This document shows, in pieces, positions 5,155-6,213 of a stretch of DNA of 6,213 bases. A model generated the notes under the pieces. The model saw only the letters and a program-made list of their open reading frames with translations, did not search any database and was not told where the DNA came from. Position 1 is the stretch's first letter. Each line of letters begins with the position of its first letter. Both the position numbers and the translations under genes were made by a program. The stretch spans positions 1 through 6,213 of the forward strand of contig JAGPCH010000103.1 in NCBI GenBank assembly GCA_018058125.1, written 5' to 3'. The DNA is from Ignavibacteria bacterium (GTDB lineage: Bacteria; Bacteroidota; Ignavibacteria; Tepidaquicellales; Tepidaquicellaceae).

Positions 5155-6213
5155 TTACAATTTCATGTATTTAAGTCGCATTGAATTACCTATGACCGTA
5201 ACCACATCACTGAAAGCCATTATCATAGCAGCCATGACCGGACTAATGATCAGTCCGTAGGAAGCAAAAAGACCTGCCGCGATCGGGATAGTAATTGCAT
5301 TATAGAAGAAAGCCCAGAAGAAATTTTGTTTGATTATTCTCACGGTCTTTTTAGAAATTGTAATTGCTTTCCTGATATTGTTAAGATCTCCTTTTACCAA
5401 AATAACATCTGCAGAATCTATGGCAATATCCTGACCGGTTCCGATTGCAATTCCAACATTTGCTTTTGCAAGTGAAGGCGCATCGTTAATTCCGTCACCG
5501 ACCATTGCAACATTTTTATTTTCATCTTGAAGCTTAGTAATGATCTTTTCTTTTTCATCAGGAAGCGTTCTGTAGCTGTAATTTCGGATCTTTAATTCCT
5601 TTGCTGTTTTCTTTGCGGCATTTTCATTATCACCTGAGATCATGAAAATATTAAGTCCCAAAGCCTTAAGATCAGAGAGAGCGCTTCCTGCTTCTTCTTT
5701 TATGCTGTCTTCTAATTCTATAACTCCTTCAATTTGATTTCCTATGCTGACAAAAAGATTATTTTTACCTGCCTGAAGAAGAATGTTGGAAAATTTTATA
5801 TTGTTATTTTTCATAAAACTTTCATTCCCGATTAGCACAGAATTACCATTTATAAGTGCACTCAGTCCAAGACCGTTTTCGGATTTAAATTCTTTTATGT
5901 CTTTGAAAAGTTTTATGTTATTATCTTTGCCGTAGTTTACAATTGATTTTGCGACTGGGTGTGATGAAAGTTTTTCAATAGAAACAGCATAGGTCATTAA
6001 TTCATCTTTGGAATAATCATTAATTACATACACATTTTTAACACTCATTTCACCTGTGGTAAGAGTACCTGTTTTATCAAAACACATAGTATCAACTTTC
6101 TTAAGCTGTTCGATCGCATCTACATTGTTAAATAATATACCGTTCTCAGCAGCTCTCCCTACTCCTATGATAATGGCAATTGGAGATGCAAGACCTAATG
6201 CGCAGGGACAAGC
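5155..6213 (-). CDS. copA: Cu(+)-type P1B-ATPase, C-terminal part, 5'-partial
   Basis: The frame is open to the right window edge, so the N-terminal metal-binding region and first helices lie outside; the ATG at 6087 is internal. The 352 visible residues start in helix 6 with ACPCALGLASP, whose CPC motif marks monovalent copper (or silver) exporters. Then come phosphorylation motif DKTGTLT (Asp46), SSHPVA (84-89, the ATP-binding His-Pro loop), NGLG (113-116), SGDN (193-196) and MVGDGINDAP (237-246). The next helix has FFYNAITIPIAAG (302-314), carrying the conserved Tyr-Asn. The last helix contains MAFSDV (332-337), where CopA proteins usually have MxxSS, so an Asp replaces the second Ser. The protein uses ATP to move copper out of the cytoplasm across the inner membrane. 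The lipoprotein gene follows 141 nt downstream on the same strand. Family assignment is secure; copper versus silver cannot be told, and the symbol is by family only. Confidence 0.9.
   Translation of the reverse strand, partial: ACPCALGLASPIAIIIGVGRAAENGILFNNVDAIEQLKKVDTMCFDKTGTLTTGEMSVKNVYVINDYSKDELMTYAVSIEKLSSHPVAKSIVNYGKDNNIKLFKDIKEFKSENGLGLSALINGNSVLIGNESFMKNNNIKFSNILLQAGKNNLFVSIGNQIEGVIELEDSIKEEAGSALSDLKALGLNIFMISGDNENAAKKTAKELKIRNYSYRTLPDEKEKIITKLQDENKNVAMVGDGINDAPSLAKANVGIAIGTGQDIAIDSADVILVKGDLNNIRKAITISKKTVRIIKQNFFWAFFYNAITIPIAAGLFASYGLIISPVMAAMIMAFSDVVTVIGNSMRLKYMKL

Noticed and set aside
5139..5158. Terminator after the copper ATPase gene (GTAAC/GTTAC hairpin)
   Set aside because: Only five pairs, overlaps the stop codon and lacks a following U-tract.
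5123..5160. Bacteroidota-type promoter with TAGATTTG as -7 element
   Set aside because: No TTG/TTTG at the required 19-21 nt upstream; the nearest TTG is about 27 nt away, too far.

Overview
The window is AT-rich (roughly two thirds A+T by eye). It carries three and a half complete plus-strand genes on the left and two minus-strand genes on the right. Start codons follow A/T-rich leaders with no recognisable GGAGG-type ribosome binding site, Arg is mostly AGA, and the lipoprotein signal ends in a short Cys-containing lipobox followed by Asn/Lys. Together this suggests a member of the Bacteroidota/FCB group, possibly Ignavibacteria-like. That placement is an inference from style, not from a marker gene.

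Left region (1-3937, plus strand): a tight, co-directional cluster that looks like part of a cell-envelope glycan locus. In order it holds (i) a polytopic GT-C type membrane glycosyltransferase, cut off by the left window edge, with the luminal Asp-Asp-Glu motif typical of PMT/ArnT-like enzymes; (ii) a class I SAM-dependent methyltransferase; (iii) an extended-SDR NAD-dependent sugar-nucleotide epimerase/dehydratase; and (iv) a GT2 glycosyltransferase resembling polyprenyl-phosphate sugar synthases (DPM1/ArnC-like) but lacking membrane helices. Gaps are 15 nt, about 2-20 nt (depending on the start of gene iii) and a 20-nt overlap, so they are probably one transcript. A plausible joint role is that the epimerase makes a nucleotide sugar, the GT2 loads it on a polyprenyl-phosphate carrier, the GT-C enzyme transfers it outside the cytoplasmic membrane, and the methyltransferase decorates sugar or lipid.

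Middle (3938-4002): a short convergent gap with an inverted repeat flanked by A and T runs, likely a terminator shared by the two converging units.

Right region (4003-6213, minus strand): a lipoprotein with a C-terminal PliI-like (I-type lysozyme inhibitor) domain behind an extra N-terminal domain, and upstream of it the C-terminal part of a Cu(+)-type P1B-ATPase (CopA-like), cut off by the right edge. The 141-nt gap between these two genes holds a 16-nt palindrome that could be an operator for the lipoprotein gene. Lysozyme resistance next to copper export is compatible with defence against phagocytic or predatory eukaryotes, but adjacency is the only support.

I see no RNA gene, CRISPR array, insertion sequence or prophage signature. 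No clearly new system is evident. The points most worth checking are the two-domain lysozyme-inhibitor-like lipoprotein and the unusual Asp in the last membrane helix of the copper ATPase.
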